Source of the DNA: CAZEHJ01 sp964512485
GTDB lineage: Bacteria; Bacteroidota; Rhodothermia; Rhodothermales; UBA10348
Direction of reading: 5' to 3'
Length of the DNA stretch: 24,721 nt
Assembly: GCA_964512485.1 (NCBI GenBank)
Contig: CAZEHJ010000058.1
Location: 1-24,721 of the forward strand
Made by a program: the position numbers and the translations under genes. Positions 14,769 through 23,194 of the stretch are shown in pieces. The notes under the pieces were generated by a model, which searched no databases, was not told the DNA's origin, and was given only the letters and a program-made list of their open reading frames with translations. The first letter of the stretch is position 1, and each line of letters opens with the position of its first letter.

Positions 14769-17468
14769 ATGTCTGAAAAAACATCCCCACGCAGTATCCG
14801 AAGACAGATCTGGCGGTTCTTCTGGATAGCATATGCCCTGGTTCTTCTGTCCTCACATGTCTATCGGTGGACAATGGAGGACTTCTCTCCGAGAGACGAC
14901 CAGACTCATGTCACTCTCCCTCTTTTTAATGCGGACGGGCCCGTTGACTCAGACAAAACAATAAACCTGTCATTTGTCGACTCGGGCCCTCAACCTTCGG
15001 CCATATCCGATTCTCTGGCCCTGTCTCCCGATTCTTCAGCCCTGCCAGCTGTCATCCTTCTGCACGGCAGTCCGGTCGCGTCGAGTTCCATGATGGGAAT
15101 GCACCGCGAATTCCGTGAACGAGGTATCTACCGGGTGATCACACCAGACTTGCCGGGTTTTGAGGGATCTTCGCACAACATACCCGACTATTCAAATAGA
15201 GCACATGCACGGTACCTGGAAGCCTTGCTCGACTCTCTGGGTGTCGAAAGTGCCCATCTGGTGGGATACAGCATGTCCGGTGGAGTCGCCATCGAAGCCA
15301 TGCGGTTGTGGCCAGAGAGAGTCTCATCGGTAACATTGCTCTCCGGGATCGGGGTTCAGGAGATGGAACTGCTCGGCGACTACTACCTGAATCACTCCAT
15401 ACATGCCCTTCAGTTGGGTGGTCTATGGCTTCTCTCTGAAGCAGTTCCACACTTCGGCTGGATGTACGACGCGATTCTGGGCGTTCCCTATGCACGGAAT
15501 TTTTTCGAAACTGACCAGCGCCCCTACCGAGAAACGCTAGGCGCCTGGGAAAAGCCGCTTTTTATTCTGCATGGTGCCAATGATCAGCTCGTACCCTACC
15601 ACGCTGCCGTAGAGCACCACAGGATCGTACCACAAAGCGAATTGGTCACGTTAGAAAACTCGGGACATGGAATTCCATTTCGACAGTCGGGAGAGGCAGT
15701 CGAGATCATCTCCGAGTGGCTTTCGCGCATTGATTCGGGTGAGGGCCTGAATCGAAGTCAGGCCTCCGATGAGCGACTGGCAGCGGCCGAGATTCCGTTT
15801 GATCCGGCAGGCCTTCCCGCGGCCACCGGCTTTTCTCTGTTTCTGTTCCTCTTCCTGATCGCGATTTCGACTCTCATCAGTGAGGACCTCGCATCCATCA
15901 GTGCTGGTCTGATGGCGGCACGGGGAACGATCGGCTTTGAAGATGCCCTTATTGCCGCATTTATAGGAATTCTGGTCGGTGATATCCTGCTCTACCTCTC
16001 GGGAAGAATTCTGGGCAGGCGAATCGTAATGATGAGACCATTTTCCTGGTTCATTTCCTCTCACAGACTCCAGAGGGGGGCTTCCTGGTTTGAACACAAG
16101 GGTGGTCGGGTCATCATTGCGAGCCGATTTATTCCCGGTTCAAGACTTCCTACCTACGTGGCAGCCGGAATGCTGAAGGCCCCATTCTGGAAGTTTCTGG
16201 GGTACTTCTTGGTTGCAACCATATTCTGGACCCCGTTTATCGTTGGAGTCTCAACTATTCTGGGCCAGCAGATTCTGGACTTCTGGGTCGTGTATGAATC
16301 GTATGCCCTCTGGGTGCTGATCGGATTGATCGCCACGCTGTACGGTTTGATACACATCGGAATACCGCTCTTGAGCCACCGTGGCAGGCGAAAACTTCTG
16401 TCCCTGTGGCGCAGAACAACGAGGTGGGAATTCTGGCCTCCAATTCTGTTTTACCCTCCACTCTTGCTGAAAATTGTTCGGCTCTCGTACAGGCATCGAT
16501 CTCTGATGGTCTTCACAGCAGCCAATCCGGGAATAGAAACCGGAGGTTTCCTGGGCGAATCAAAAGCCGCCATTCTGTCCCTGTTGTCAAACACTCCTGA
16601 AGTCGTGGCGCGATTTACGCTGCTGCCCGAGGGAGGAATCAGTGCCGACAGATTACAAGCCGAACTCAATAACCTCGGACTCGACTACCCCGTTGTACTT
16701 AAACCGGATATCGGAGAAAGGGGCCACAAGGTTCGGCTTGTTCATACCGAAGAGCAAGCACTGATATATCTGTCGCAGGCAGAAGCAGACACGATTATGC
16801 AGGAATATGTGCCCGGAGAGGAATACGGAGTCTTTTTTGTCCGCCATCCAGCTGAAGAAAAAGGCACAATCATCTCGATTACTGAAAAGAAGCTGATTTC
16901 GGTGACCGGAAACGGAAAGCACACCTTGGAACGCCTTATTCTGGACGACAATCGTGCCGTGTGCATGTCTCCCCTCTTCTTATCTCGTCATGCCACTCTT
17001 TTGGACGATGTTCTTCCCGACGGGGAAGAATTTCAACTGGTGGGAGTCGGGACCCACTCCAGGGGTGCACTGTTTCTGGACGGCGGCTATCTCCTGACGA
17101 ATGAGCTGGAGAATGAAATGAACCGCATTTGCCGAACCATGGAAGGATTCTATTTCGGCCGTTTTGACCTTCGCGTTCCCAGCGCCAACCATCTTGAAAC
17201 TGGCAGAGATCTGAAAATCATGGAGGTAAACGGCGTCTCTTCAGAGGCAACGCATATCTATGATCCATCTACACCTCTGAAACAAGCGTATCGTGTTCTC
17301 GGCCACCAGTGGAAGCTGGCTTTTGAAATTGGGCACGCAAACGTGAAATTGGGGGCCCGGCCTTCCAGTTTTTCGGAAGTGATGAACCTCGTATTCAAGT
17401 TGAAGGTGAATCCAGAAGACAAACCCGATAAGGCATCTTCCTCAGGCCTGAACTCACACCAGTCATGA
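14769..17468 (+). CDS. Three-part membrane protein: alpha/beta hydrolase + DedA/VTT + ATP-grasp ligase
   Basis: An 899-residue single open frame. Residues 1-35 carry a basic start and one membrane helix (13-30). Residues 93-322 are an alpha/beta hydrolase: VILLHGSP, Ser168 in GYSMSGG, Asp272 in GANDQLV and His300 in NSGHGIPF form a full triad, probably outside the cytoplasm. Residues 350-535 are a DedA/VTT membrane domain: SEDLAS (371-376), GDILLYLSGRILGRR (404-418), SRFIPGSRLPTYVAAG (452-467). Residues about 575-870 are an ATP-grasp domain: FTAANPGIETGGFLGESK (582-599), Lys645 in VVLKPDIGERG, QEYVPGEEYGV, Asp800 in FGRFDLRV and Glu819/Asn821 in MEVNGVSSEATH. ATP-grasp enzymes join a carboxylate to an amine or similar nucleophile; DedA proteins move lipids across membranes. 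The start at 14769 is chosen over 14700, which overlaps the DinB-like gene. The stop overlaps the MlaE start. Overall function unknown. Confidence 0.85.
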   Translation: MSEKTSPRSIRRQIWRFFWIAYALVLLSSHVYRWTMEDFSPRDDQTHVTLPLFNADGPVDSDKTINLSFVDSGPQPSAISDSLALSPDSSALPAVILLHGSPVASSSMMGMHREFRERGIYRVITPDLPGFEGSSHNIPDYSNRAHARYLEALLDSLGVESAHLVGYSMSGGVAIEAMRLWPERVSSVTLLSGIGVQEMELLGDYYLNHSIHALQLGGLWLLSEAVPHFGWMYDAILGVPYARNFFETDQRPYRETLGAWEKPLFILHGANDQLVPYHAAVEHHRIVPQSELVTLENSGHGIPFRQSGEAVEIISEWLSRIDSGEGLNRSQASDERLAAAEIPFDPAGLPAATGFSLFLFLFLIAISTLISEDLASISAGLMAARGTIGFEDALIAAFIGILVGDILLYLSGRILGRRIVMMRPFSWFISSHRLQRGASWFEHKGGRVIIASRFIPGSRLPTYVAAGMLKAPFWKFLGYFLVATIFWTPFIVGVSTILGQQILDFWVVYESYALWVLIGLIATLYGLIHIGIPLLSHRGRRKLLSLWRRTTRWEFWPPILFYPPLLLKIVRLSYRHRSLMVFTAANPGIETGGFLGESKAAILSLLSNTPEVVARFTLLPEGGISADRLQAELNNLGLDYPVVLKPDIGERGHKVRLVHTEEQALIYLSQAEADTIMQEYVPGEEYGVFFVRHPAEEKGTIISITEKKLISVTGNGKHTLERLILDDNRAVCMSPLFLSRHATLLDDVLPDGEEFQLVGVGTHSRGALFLDGGYLLTNELENEMNRICRTMEGFYFGRFDLRVPSANHLETGRDLKIMEVNGVSSEATHIYDPSTPLKQAYRVLGHQWKLAFEIGHANVKLGARPSSFSEVMNLVFKLKVNPEDKPDKASSSGLNSHQS

Positions 17469-18220
17469 TCCTGGCAAAAGCAGAAACTGCCCTCCAGAGC
17501 ATCGGCCAGTATGCGCTGTTCATGATTCGGGCTGTCTCTACCATTCGCGAATCAGGAAAGCAATATCAAAATACCATTCGCCAGATGGTATACCTGGGAG
17601 TGGAGTCCCTTCCGGTGGTCCTGATGGCATCGGCCTTTGCCGGAGTAGTCACTACGCTGCAAACTGCATATCAGCTTAAGAATACAATTTTGACTGAGGA
17701 AGCGATCGGTGCGGTTGTCGTTCCCACCCTCATGCTTGAGATGGCTGCTCTCATACCCGGGTTGGTTCTGGCCTCGCGAATTGGTGCCAGCGTGGCTGCC
17801 GAAATTGGAACGATGAAAGTCACCGAACAAATTGATGCACTCGAAGCCATGGGATTGAATTCGGCCTCCTTTCTCGTCCTGCCTCGGGTTATGGCGGGGG
17901 TGGCCATGTTTCCCGCCATGTACGTGGCATCTGCACTGGTTTCGATCTGGGCGGGCGCCATGTCGGGGGAATGGCTGGGATATCTGTCAGTCGAATCTTT
18001 CATCCTGGGAGCCCGCACCTATTTTCTGCCGTTTGACGCGTTTTATGGACTGACAAAATCGATCGCCTTCGGATTCGTGATCACATCCATCGCTTGCTGG
18101 AAAGGCTTTTATGCGAAAGGAGGAGCCGATGGAGTGGGAAAGGCTACGACCGAAGCGGTCGTAGTAAGCTGCGTAAATATCCTGATTGCGGACTTTGTGC
18201 TTGCCGAGATACTGCTGTAA
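17465..18220 (+). CDS. MlaE-type phospholipid ABC transporter permease
   Basis: A 251-residue inner-membrane permease. The family signature is at 103-130: ASRIGASVAAEIGTMKVTEQIDALEAMG, read here as SRIGASVAAEIGTMKV followed by TEQIDALEAMG. Upstream are an amphipathic start and ESLPVVLMASAFAGVV, and about five membrane segments follow. MlaE pairs with an MlaF ATPase and an MCE-domain protein to move phospholipid between inner and outer membranes. Neither partner is next to it; the following gene is an unrelated transporter. Its ATG overlaps the fusion gene's stop as ATGA, indicating translational coupling and a joint role in lipid handling. Confidence 0.9.
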   Translation: MILAKAETALQSIGQYALFMIRAVSTIRESGKQYQNTIRQMVYLGVESLPVVLMASAFAGVVTTLQTAYQLKNTILTEEAIGAVVVPTLMLEMAALIPGLVLASRIGASVAAEIGTMKVTEQIDALEAMGLNSASFLVLPRVMAGVAMFPAMYVASALVSIWAGAMSGEWLGYLSVESFILGARTYFLPFDAFYGLTKSIAFGFVITSIACWKGFYAKGGADGVGKATTEAVVVSCVNILIADFVLAEILL

Positions 18221-18262
18221 CGAATAGTCTCACAAAAGTGTACTGTTGCGTATCATCCGCTT

Positions 18263-20467
18263 ATGCCTCGAATCCAATCAGCTGAATTAGCGTCTGCATC
18301 GTCTGGGAGCAGCGATCCCGCATCAGGCCTGGGAACGTTCGGTGGGGTTTTCACCCCTTCAATTCTCACGATCCTGGGTGTGATCATGTACCTGCGTTTC
18401 GGTTGGGTTGTCGGAAACGTCGGCCTGGTGGGTACGCTGATTATCGTCACACTGGCGACGGGTATTACACTTCTGACGGGATTGTCGATCGCCTCGATTG
18501 CGACAGACCAGCGAATAAAGACTGGCGGTGCCTACTACATGATCTCAAGGTCGCTCGGGATCGAAGCGGGCGGCGCAGTCGGGATTCCTCTGTATTTGGC
18601 TCAAGCACTTTCAGTCGCGCTATATACCATCGGTTTTGCTGAAAGTGTTGTGAACGTCTTTCCCGCTCTGGATGAAAAAATCGTTGCGCTGGCTACGACG
18701 GGAGCTGTTACGCTTCTGGCTCTGAAATCAACCAGAGCGGCTATCAAGATCCAATACGTGATCATGGGGGCCATTGGTCTCTCTCTTTTGTCACTCGCGT
18801 TCGGCGGCCACGTTCCTCCCGATACGCTACCTACAGAACCCGGAGAAACAGCAGGCTTCTGGATCGTATTTGCCGTCTTTTTCCCAGCCGTGACCGGCAT
18901 CATGGCCGGAGTGAATATGTCCGGGGATCTCAAAAATCCAGGCCGCGCCATTCCTGTGGGCACCCTCGCCGCCATAGGCGTGGGCTATTTGATATACATG
19001 ATCATTCCGATTTTTCTGGTTGGACGAGCTACTCCCGAGCAGTTGATCTCCGATCCGTTGATCATGCGGAAAATCGCGTTTTGGGGAGACGCGATAATCA
19101 TGGGCGTATGGGGGGCCACACTGTCCAGCGCTGTAGGTAGCATTCTCGGGGCACCCCGCGTTCTGCAGGCCCTCGCCCGCGACGGAGTCATTCCGGACTT
19201 TTTGAAATTCCTTGGACAGGGATCGGGAACCGATGATGAACCACGCATCGGAACGGCGTTCACATTCGCCCTTGCAGCAACTACGGTACTTCTTGCGGAC
19301 CTGAATGTCGTAGCGCCGATTCTGACAATGTTTTTCTTGACGACATACGGCGTCCTGAACGTGACTGCCGGACTGGAGCAATTTCTTGGAAATCCTTCAT
19401 TTCGGCCCAAATTCAGGATTCACTGGCTGTACTCGCTCGGGGGCGCAGTTGGATGCACGATGGTGATGTTCCTGATCAATCCACTTGCTACGGGAGCGGC
19501 CGGACTCATCGTTGTCGCCATTTATTTCTGGCTCGAACGGCAGGAACTTCGATCTGCCTGGGGTGACGTTCGAACCGGCATTTGGTTGAACCTGACCAGG
19601 ACCGGTCTGCTTCGACTTCGAGACACGCTTGATGCAAAAAACTGGAGACCTCATCTGCTGGTGCTTTCCGGCGCTCCAACCAAGCGATGGCATCTCATCG
19701 AACTTGCATCGGCATTGAGCCACAACCGGGCATTGATGACCATTTCGTCGATCCTGACCGGAGACGAGGTATCCTCACGCCGAATTGAGAACATGTCTGC
19801 GAGTATCTACGATTACATGGACAAAAAGGGTATTCAGGCGCTCGTACGGATCGTGAAAGCCGATAATCCTTACAAGGGTGCGCGCCAGCTTATTGCCACG
19901 TACGGACTGGGCACACTCGTTCCCAATACGGTTGTCCTTGGTGCCACGGAGAAGGAGGAGCATCAGGAACATTATTGCCAGATGATCAGTCATTTCCATG
20001 CGGCGCAACGCAATACGCTGATTGTCCGTCAGAATGAACAACGCGGTTTCGGGGCCCGACGCCATATCGATGTATGGTGGGGTGGCAGGAAGGGAAACGG
20101 GGCGTTGATGGTGATTCTGTCCTGGCTTCTCAGCACCAGTCTCGAATGGAGGGGGTCGACCGTTACGGTTAAAATGGTCGTTCCGACTGAGTCCGCAGCA
20201 TCCGGAGCGCGAGCCAACCTCGAAACCATTCTCCTTGCGTCGCGCACTGGGTTACATGCCGAAGTGCTGGTATCCGATGGGCGCCCCTTCTGGGATGTGA
20301 TCCGCGAATCATCTGCGTCGGCCGATCTGGTCTTTCTGGGTATGGCCGCACCGCATGAAGACTACCGTAACTACTATGCCGGGCTTCAGAAGCAATCTCA
20401 GGGATTGCCGACTACCGTATTTGTTCTAGCCGCCGAAGAACTCGAATTCGGGGAAGTAATCATTTAA
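18263..20467 (+). CDS. SLC12-type amino acid/cation-chloride cotransporter family protein
   Basis: A 734-residue transporter of the APC superfamily. The first helix has the cotransporter signature GTFGGVFTPSILTILGV then IMYLRFGWVVG (24-51). TGGAYYMISRSLG (88-100), GVNMSGDLKNPGRAIPVGT, and the helix with VWGATLSSAVGSILGAPRVLQALARDG follow in the usual order; about twelve membrane segments end near residue 430. A long cytoplasmic tail (about 465-734) contains RRHIDVWWGG, the counterpart of the IDVWW motif in eukaryotic NKCC/KCC tails. Bacterial members may move potassium, chloride or amino acids; substrate is unknown. The gene starts 42 bases after mlaE and probably has its own role. Confidence 0.85.
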   Translation: MPRIQSAELASASSGSSDPASGLGTFGGVFTPSILTILGVIMYLRFGWVVGNVGLVGTLIIVTLATGITLLTGLSIASIATDQRIKTGGAYYMISRSLGIEAGGAVGIPLYLAQALSVALYTIGFAESVVNVFPALDEKIVALATTGAVTLLALKSTRAAIKIQYVIMGAIGLSLLSLAFGGHVPPDTLPTEPGETAGFWIVFAVFFPAVTGIMAGVNMSGDLKNPGRAIPVGTLAAIGVGYLIYMIIPIFLVGRATPEQLISDPLIMRKIAFWGDAIIMGVWGATLSSAVGSILGAPRVLQALARDGVIPDFLKFLGQGSGTDDEPRIGTAFTFALAATTVLLADLNVVAPILTMFFLTTYGVLNVTAGLEQFLGNPSFRPKFRIHWLYSLGGAVGCTMVMFLINPLATGAAGLIVVAIYFWLERQELRSAWGDVRTGIWLNLTRTGLLRLRDTLDAKNWRPHLLVLSGAPTKRWHLIELASALSHNRALMTISSILTGDEVSSRRIENMSASIYDYMDKKGIQALVRIVKADNPYKGARQLIATYGLGTLVPNTVVLGATEKEEHQEHYCQMISHFHAAQRNTLIVRQNEQRGFGARRHIDVWWGGRKGNGALMVILSWLLSTSLEWRGSTVTVKMVVPTESAASGARANLETILLASRTGLHAEVLVSDGRPFWDVIRESSASADLVFLGMAAPHEDYRNYYAGLQKQSQGLPTTVFVLAAEELEFGEVII

Positions 20468-20538
20468 GCGGGGTTGGAGATTTTCATCCACCGACCTATC
20501 ATCGGCGCTCCATTCATCGTGAACGCCATCTCACCTCT

Positions 20539-21765
20539 ATGGCAGATTTCGCCCCGTCAAACAACGAACTGCTGCTGGATATCGCCTCTGAGTTTGGTAC
20601 GCCAACGTACGTCTATTTCGAATCTGTGATCGAAGACCGGGTTCGCAGGTTGAAGTCGCATCTCAAAGGTCTCCCCCTTCGTCTGCTGTATGCCATGAAG
20701 GCCAACCACGCGATTCCTGTGATGCAGAAGATGCGCCGTGAGGGCCTTGGTATTGACGCCGTCTCTCCTGCCGAACTCATGCTGGCGCTTCGACTTGGTT
20801 TTGCACCAGAGGATATTTTGTTTTCGGCGAACAACATGACCGATGAGGAAATGCATTATGCGCGCGGTCAAGGAGTTATTCTGAACGTTGGAGAAGTATC
20901 GCGGCTGGAGGCATTCGGGAAAGCCTATCCGGGATCATCGGTTTGTGTCCGGTTGAACCCCCAGATCGGCGCAGGGCATCACGATCACGTGATTACCGGA
21001 GGCTCGAAAAGCAAATTCGGAATCCCTGTGGAGCAGATCGATGAGATTCACAGAATTGCATCTGAATATGACGTTCAGATTTCCGGACTCCATCAACACA
21101 TTGGGAGCGGCATTCTTGATACAGAAACTCTTTGGAGCGCCATAAACGTCATCCTCGAAGCCTCCCTGTCTTTCGATCAGCTGGATTTCATAAATGTGGG
21201 CGGAGGTCTCGGAGTCCCTTACCGGCCCGACGAAACGGGTCTTGATATGGAGCACTTCGAGACCCTGATCGTGGACCCGTTGAAATCATTCATCGAATCA
21301 CACCCGTCACGCAATTTGTCCGTGTGGTTTGAGCCCGGTAGATATTTCACGGCAGAATGCGGAGTCCTCCTCGCCCGAGTGAACACCATCAAAGAAACCG
21401 TGCACAGGACCTTCGCGGGAACGGATTCGGGTATGAACCACCTTGTTCGCCCATCGATGTATGGTGCCTATCACCAGGTAGTGAATCTCTCTGATCCGAA
21501 TGCCCCGCTGAAGAAGTATGATGTCGTGGGCAACATCTGTGAATCCTCTGACTTTTTCGCGAAAGACCGGGATATACCGCAGTTGAAGGAAGGAAATATT
21601 ATTGGCGTAATGGATACGGGTGCCTACGGTATATCGATGGCAACGACATACAACATGCGTTCGCTTCCCGCCGAGGTATGGGTTGATTCGAAAGGCAACG
21701 CATCACTCCTTCGCGATCGCAAAACAGCCCAACAAATGATCGATGAGATTCTGGGCGACGTGTGA
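20539..21765 (+). CDS. lysA: Diaminopimelate decarboxylase
   Basis: A PLP-dependent fold-III decarboxylase of 408 residues that converts meso-diaminopimelate to lysine. Lys54 in YAMKANH binds PLP; HQHIGSG (184-190) and the glycine loop VGGGLGVPY (219-227) bind the cofactor phosphate; EPGRYF (264-269) and CESSDFFAKDR (333-343, Cys333 across the dimer) form the substrate site; AYGISMATTYNMR (361-373) closes it. The usual CESGD reads CESSD. Related carboxynorspermidine and arginine decarboxylases are distinguished by other motifs, and the C-E-S motif favours lysA. It starts 71 bases after the transporter gene; no other lysine pathway gene is nearby. Confidence 0.92.
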   Translation: MADFAPSNNELLLDIASEFGTPTYVYFESVIEDRVRRLKSHLKGLPLRLLYAMKANHAIPVMQKMRREGLGIDAVSPAELMLALRLGFAPEDILFSANNMTDEEMHYARGQGVILNVGEVSRLEAFGKAYPGSSVCVRLNPQIGAGHHDHVITGGSKSKFGIPVEQIDEIHRIASEYDVQISGLHQHIGSGILDTETLWSAINVILEASLSFDQLDFINVGGGLGVPYRPDETGLDMEHFETLIVDPLKSFIESHPSRNLSVWFEPGRYFTAECGVLLARVNTIKETVHRTFAGTDSGMNHLVRPSMYGAYHQVVNLSDPNAPLKKYDVVGNICESSDFFAKDRDIPQLKEGNIIGVMDTGAYGISMATTYNMRSLPAEVWVDSKGNASLLRDRKTAQQMIDEILGDV

Positions 21766-21825
21766 TCCCTCCGCACCAGATTCTGCGTGTGTTAAGGTGG
21801 AAGACAATAAACACCGTGAATACAC

Positions 21826-22383
21826 ATGCCTGTTTTCAGATCGTTAATCTCCTTTCTCGTTGCAATGATTTTTGCGTGGCCGAGCGCCGAAGCGAACGGG
21901 CAGCGCCGCCCGGAATTGGATATCGTGCCAGCTCATCGGCTTCGGATATTGACCGAATCAACGTCGTTTTCAGCAGCCGGTGACTTGCCGGGACAGGTAC
22001 AGGTGGAAATACCGGAAAAACGAGGAAATGTACTTGCGATGGCCGCTGGGGGAATTGCAGTTGGAGCTATTGGAATGTACGCGGGTGCGGGCCTGGGGTA
22101 TGGACTTTCGAGTTGCGGGCAGAATGAATCGTTCTGCGGTCTGGGTGGCGCAGTCGTAGGAGCGTTGATTGGAGAAGTGATTGGTGTTCCGTTGGGAGTT
22201 GGAATGGCCCGCGGAAGCATCAATCGCCTCCCCCGGGGGATTCTGGCCTCTGTGGCCGCAGGCACAGCCGGATTACTTCTGGCCTCGGCAATTCAGTCAG
22301 ATTCAGGGTCAGGCTCCGAATTTATGATCCTTGCAGTACCAGCAGCTCAGGTCGCCGCGACGATTGTCGTATACCGCAGATAG
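21826..22383 (+). CDS. Small glycine-rich exported or membrane protein of unknown function
   Basis: I do not recognise a family. The 185-residue product starts with a likely signal peptide (MPVFRSLISFLVAMIFAWPSAEA, cut near residue 23). Residues 24-66 are polar. From about 68 it has three Gly/Ala-rich hydrophobic segments (68-92, 105-125 and 141-157) with glycine-zipper spacing such as GIAVGAIGMYAGAGLGYG and GGAVVGALIGEVIGVPLGVG, and a last one near 165-182. Two cysteines (SSCGQNESFCG) flank a short polar loop between the first two segments and may form a disulfide. Glycine-zipper proteins can insert in the outer or inner membrane. It is 60 bases after lysA and ends 5 bases from the convergent FAH-family gene. 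Confidence 0.7.
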   Translation: MPVFRSLISFLVAMIFAWPSAEANGQRRPELDIVPAHRLRILTESTSFSAAGDLPGQVQVEIPEKRGNVLAMAAGGIAVGAIGMYAGAGLGYGLSSCGQNESFCGLGGAVVGALIGEVIGVPLGVGMARGSINRLPRGILASVAAGTAGLLLASAIQSDSGSGSEFMILAVPAAQVAATIVVYRR

Positions 22384-22388
22384 AGCGG

Positions 22389-23081
22389 TCAGGAAACTGA
22401 TACATGCAGAGGTGCCAGTCCTTCCACTTCTGCTTCCAGGATGTCGCCGGTCTTGACGGCTGAAACGCCTTCTGGAGTACCCGTGTAGATAAGATCGCCG
22501 GGGAGAAGGGTAAAGATGCTGGAGCAATAGACAATGAGTTCGTCGATGGGGAAGATCATATCTGACGTGTGTCCTTGCTGTCGAACCTCATTATTTACCT
22601 TTAAACTGATGTTCAGGGCCTGAGGATCGCTCACAGAATCGGCTGATCTGAACTCTCCCAGCGGGGCAAATGTGTCGAATCCTTTTGCCACAGACCAGGG
22701 ATGGCCTTTTTCTTTGGCCTTCTGTTGAACGTCGCGCGCCGTCATATCGAGTCCGACTGCGTAGCCCGCCACGTGCGACAACGCGTCGTTTCTCGAAATA
22801 TCCCTGCCACGACGACCTATCAAGCACACCAGTTCAACTTCATGATGGACATCAGATGATTGATCGGGAATAACGACCGTTCCCCCCGACGGAGTAAGTG
22901 CTGAGGATGGCTTCAAAAAGACCATTGGAGTCGTAGGGACCGAATTTCCCAGTTCAGCGGCGTGTTTTGCATAATTTCGCCCGATACAGAGCAGTTTTCC
23001 CGGCCGAAACACCTGACTACTCCCCTGTTCAGGCTGCGAAATTCGACATTCCTCCATCATTGAGGGTTTTGATTCAGCCAT
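22389..23081 (-). CDS. Fumarylacetoacetate hydrolase (FAH) family enzyme
   Basis: A 230-residue single-domain member of the FAH family, similar to acylpyruvase/YcgM-type enzymes. The fold begins at KLLCIGRNYAKHAAELGN (29-46). Metal ligands are Glu81 and Glu83 in HHEVELVCLIG and Asp112 in GLDMTARD; Lys133 in WSVAKGFDTFAPLG and TGTPEGVSAVKTGD complete the site. Such enzymes split acylpyruvates or decarboxylate oxaloacetate, or act in aromatic-acid breakdown; the particular substrate is open. The frame's first ATG is at 23081; Met8 or Met9 (23060, 23057) would also serve, as residues before 25 are not conserved. The -33 element of the divergent rplU promoter lies inside the first few codons. Confidence 0.85.
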   Translation of the reverse strand: MAESKPSMMEECRISQPEQGSSQVFRPGKLLCIGRNYAKHAAELGNSVPTTPMVFLKPSSALTPSGGTVVIPDQSSDVHHEVELVCLIGRRGRDISRNDALSHVAGYAVGLDMTARDVQQKAKEKGHPWSVAKGFDTFAPLGEFRSADSVSDPQALNISLKVNNEVRQQGHTSDMIFPIDELIVYCSSIFTLLPGDLIYTGTPEGVSAVKTGDILEAEVEGLAPLHVSVS

Positions 23082-23099
23082 GTGAATGTGTTAAATTTG
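23067..23099 (+). promoter_or_regulatory. Bacteroidota-type promoter for rplU-rpmA
   Basis: TTTTG at 23067-23071 and TAAATTTG at 23092-23099 are separated by 20 bases, a complete match to the TTTG / TAnnTTTG pattern used by the Bacteroidota primary sigma factor. Transcription would begin near 23106 and leave a leader of about 90 bases before rplU. The element overlaps the start codon of the divergent FAH-family gene. Confidence 0.7.
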
Positions 23100-23114
23100 T
23101 GGGCTAAGCGATTT

Positions 23115-23139
23115 TGCAGATGGAAGCATTCCTTCTGCA
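23115..23139 (+). promoter_or_regulatory. Hairpin in the rplU leader RNA
   Basis: TGCAGATGGAA (23115-23125) and TTCCTTCTGCA (23129-23139) can pair over 11 bp with one internal mismatch and a 3-base loop. It starts about 10 bases after the predicted transcript start and ends 55 bases before the rplU ATG, with no U-run after it, so it is not a terminator. Two copies of GGTAACC follow at 23140 and 23160. Leader control by a ribosomal protein is possible; this is inference. Confidence 0.5.
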
Positions 23140-23194
23140 GGTAACCATCCTCTCGCGTCGGTAACCAGTCCGGCGCCCCAAAGAAGAGCTCATA

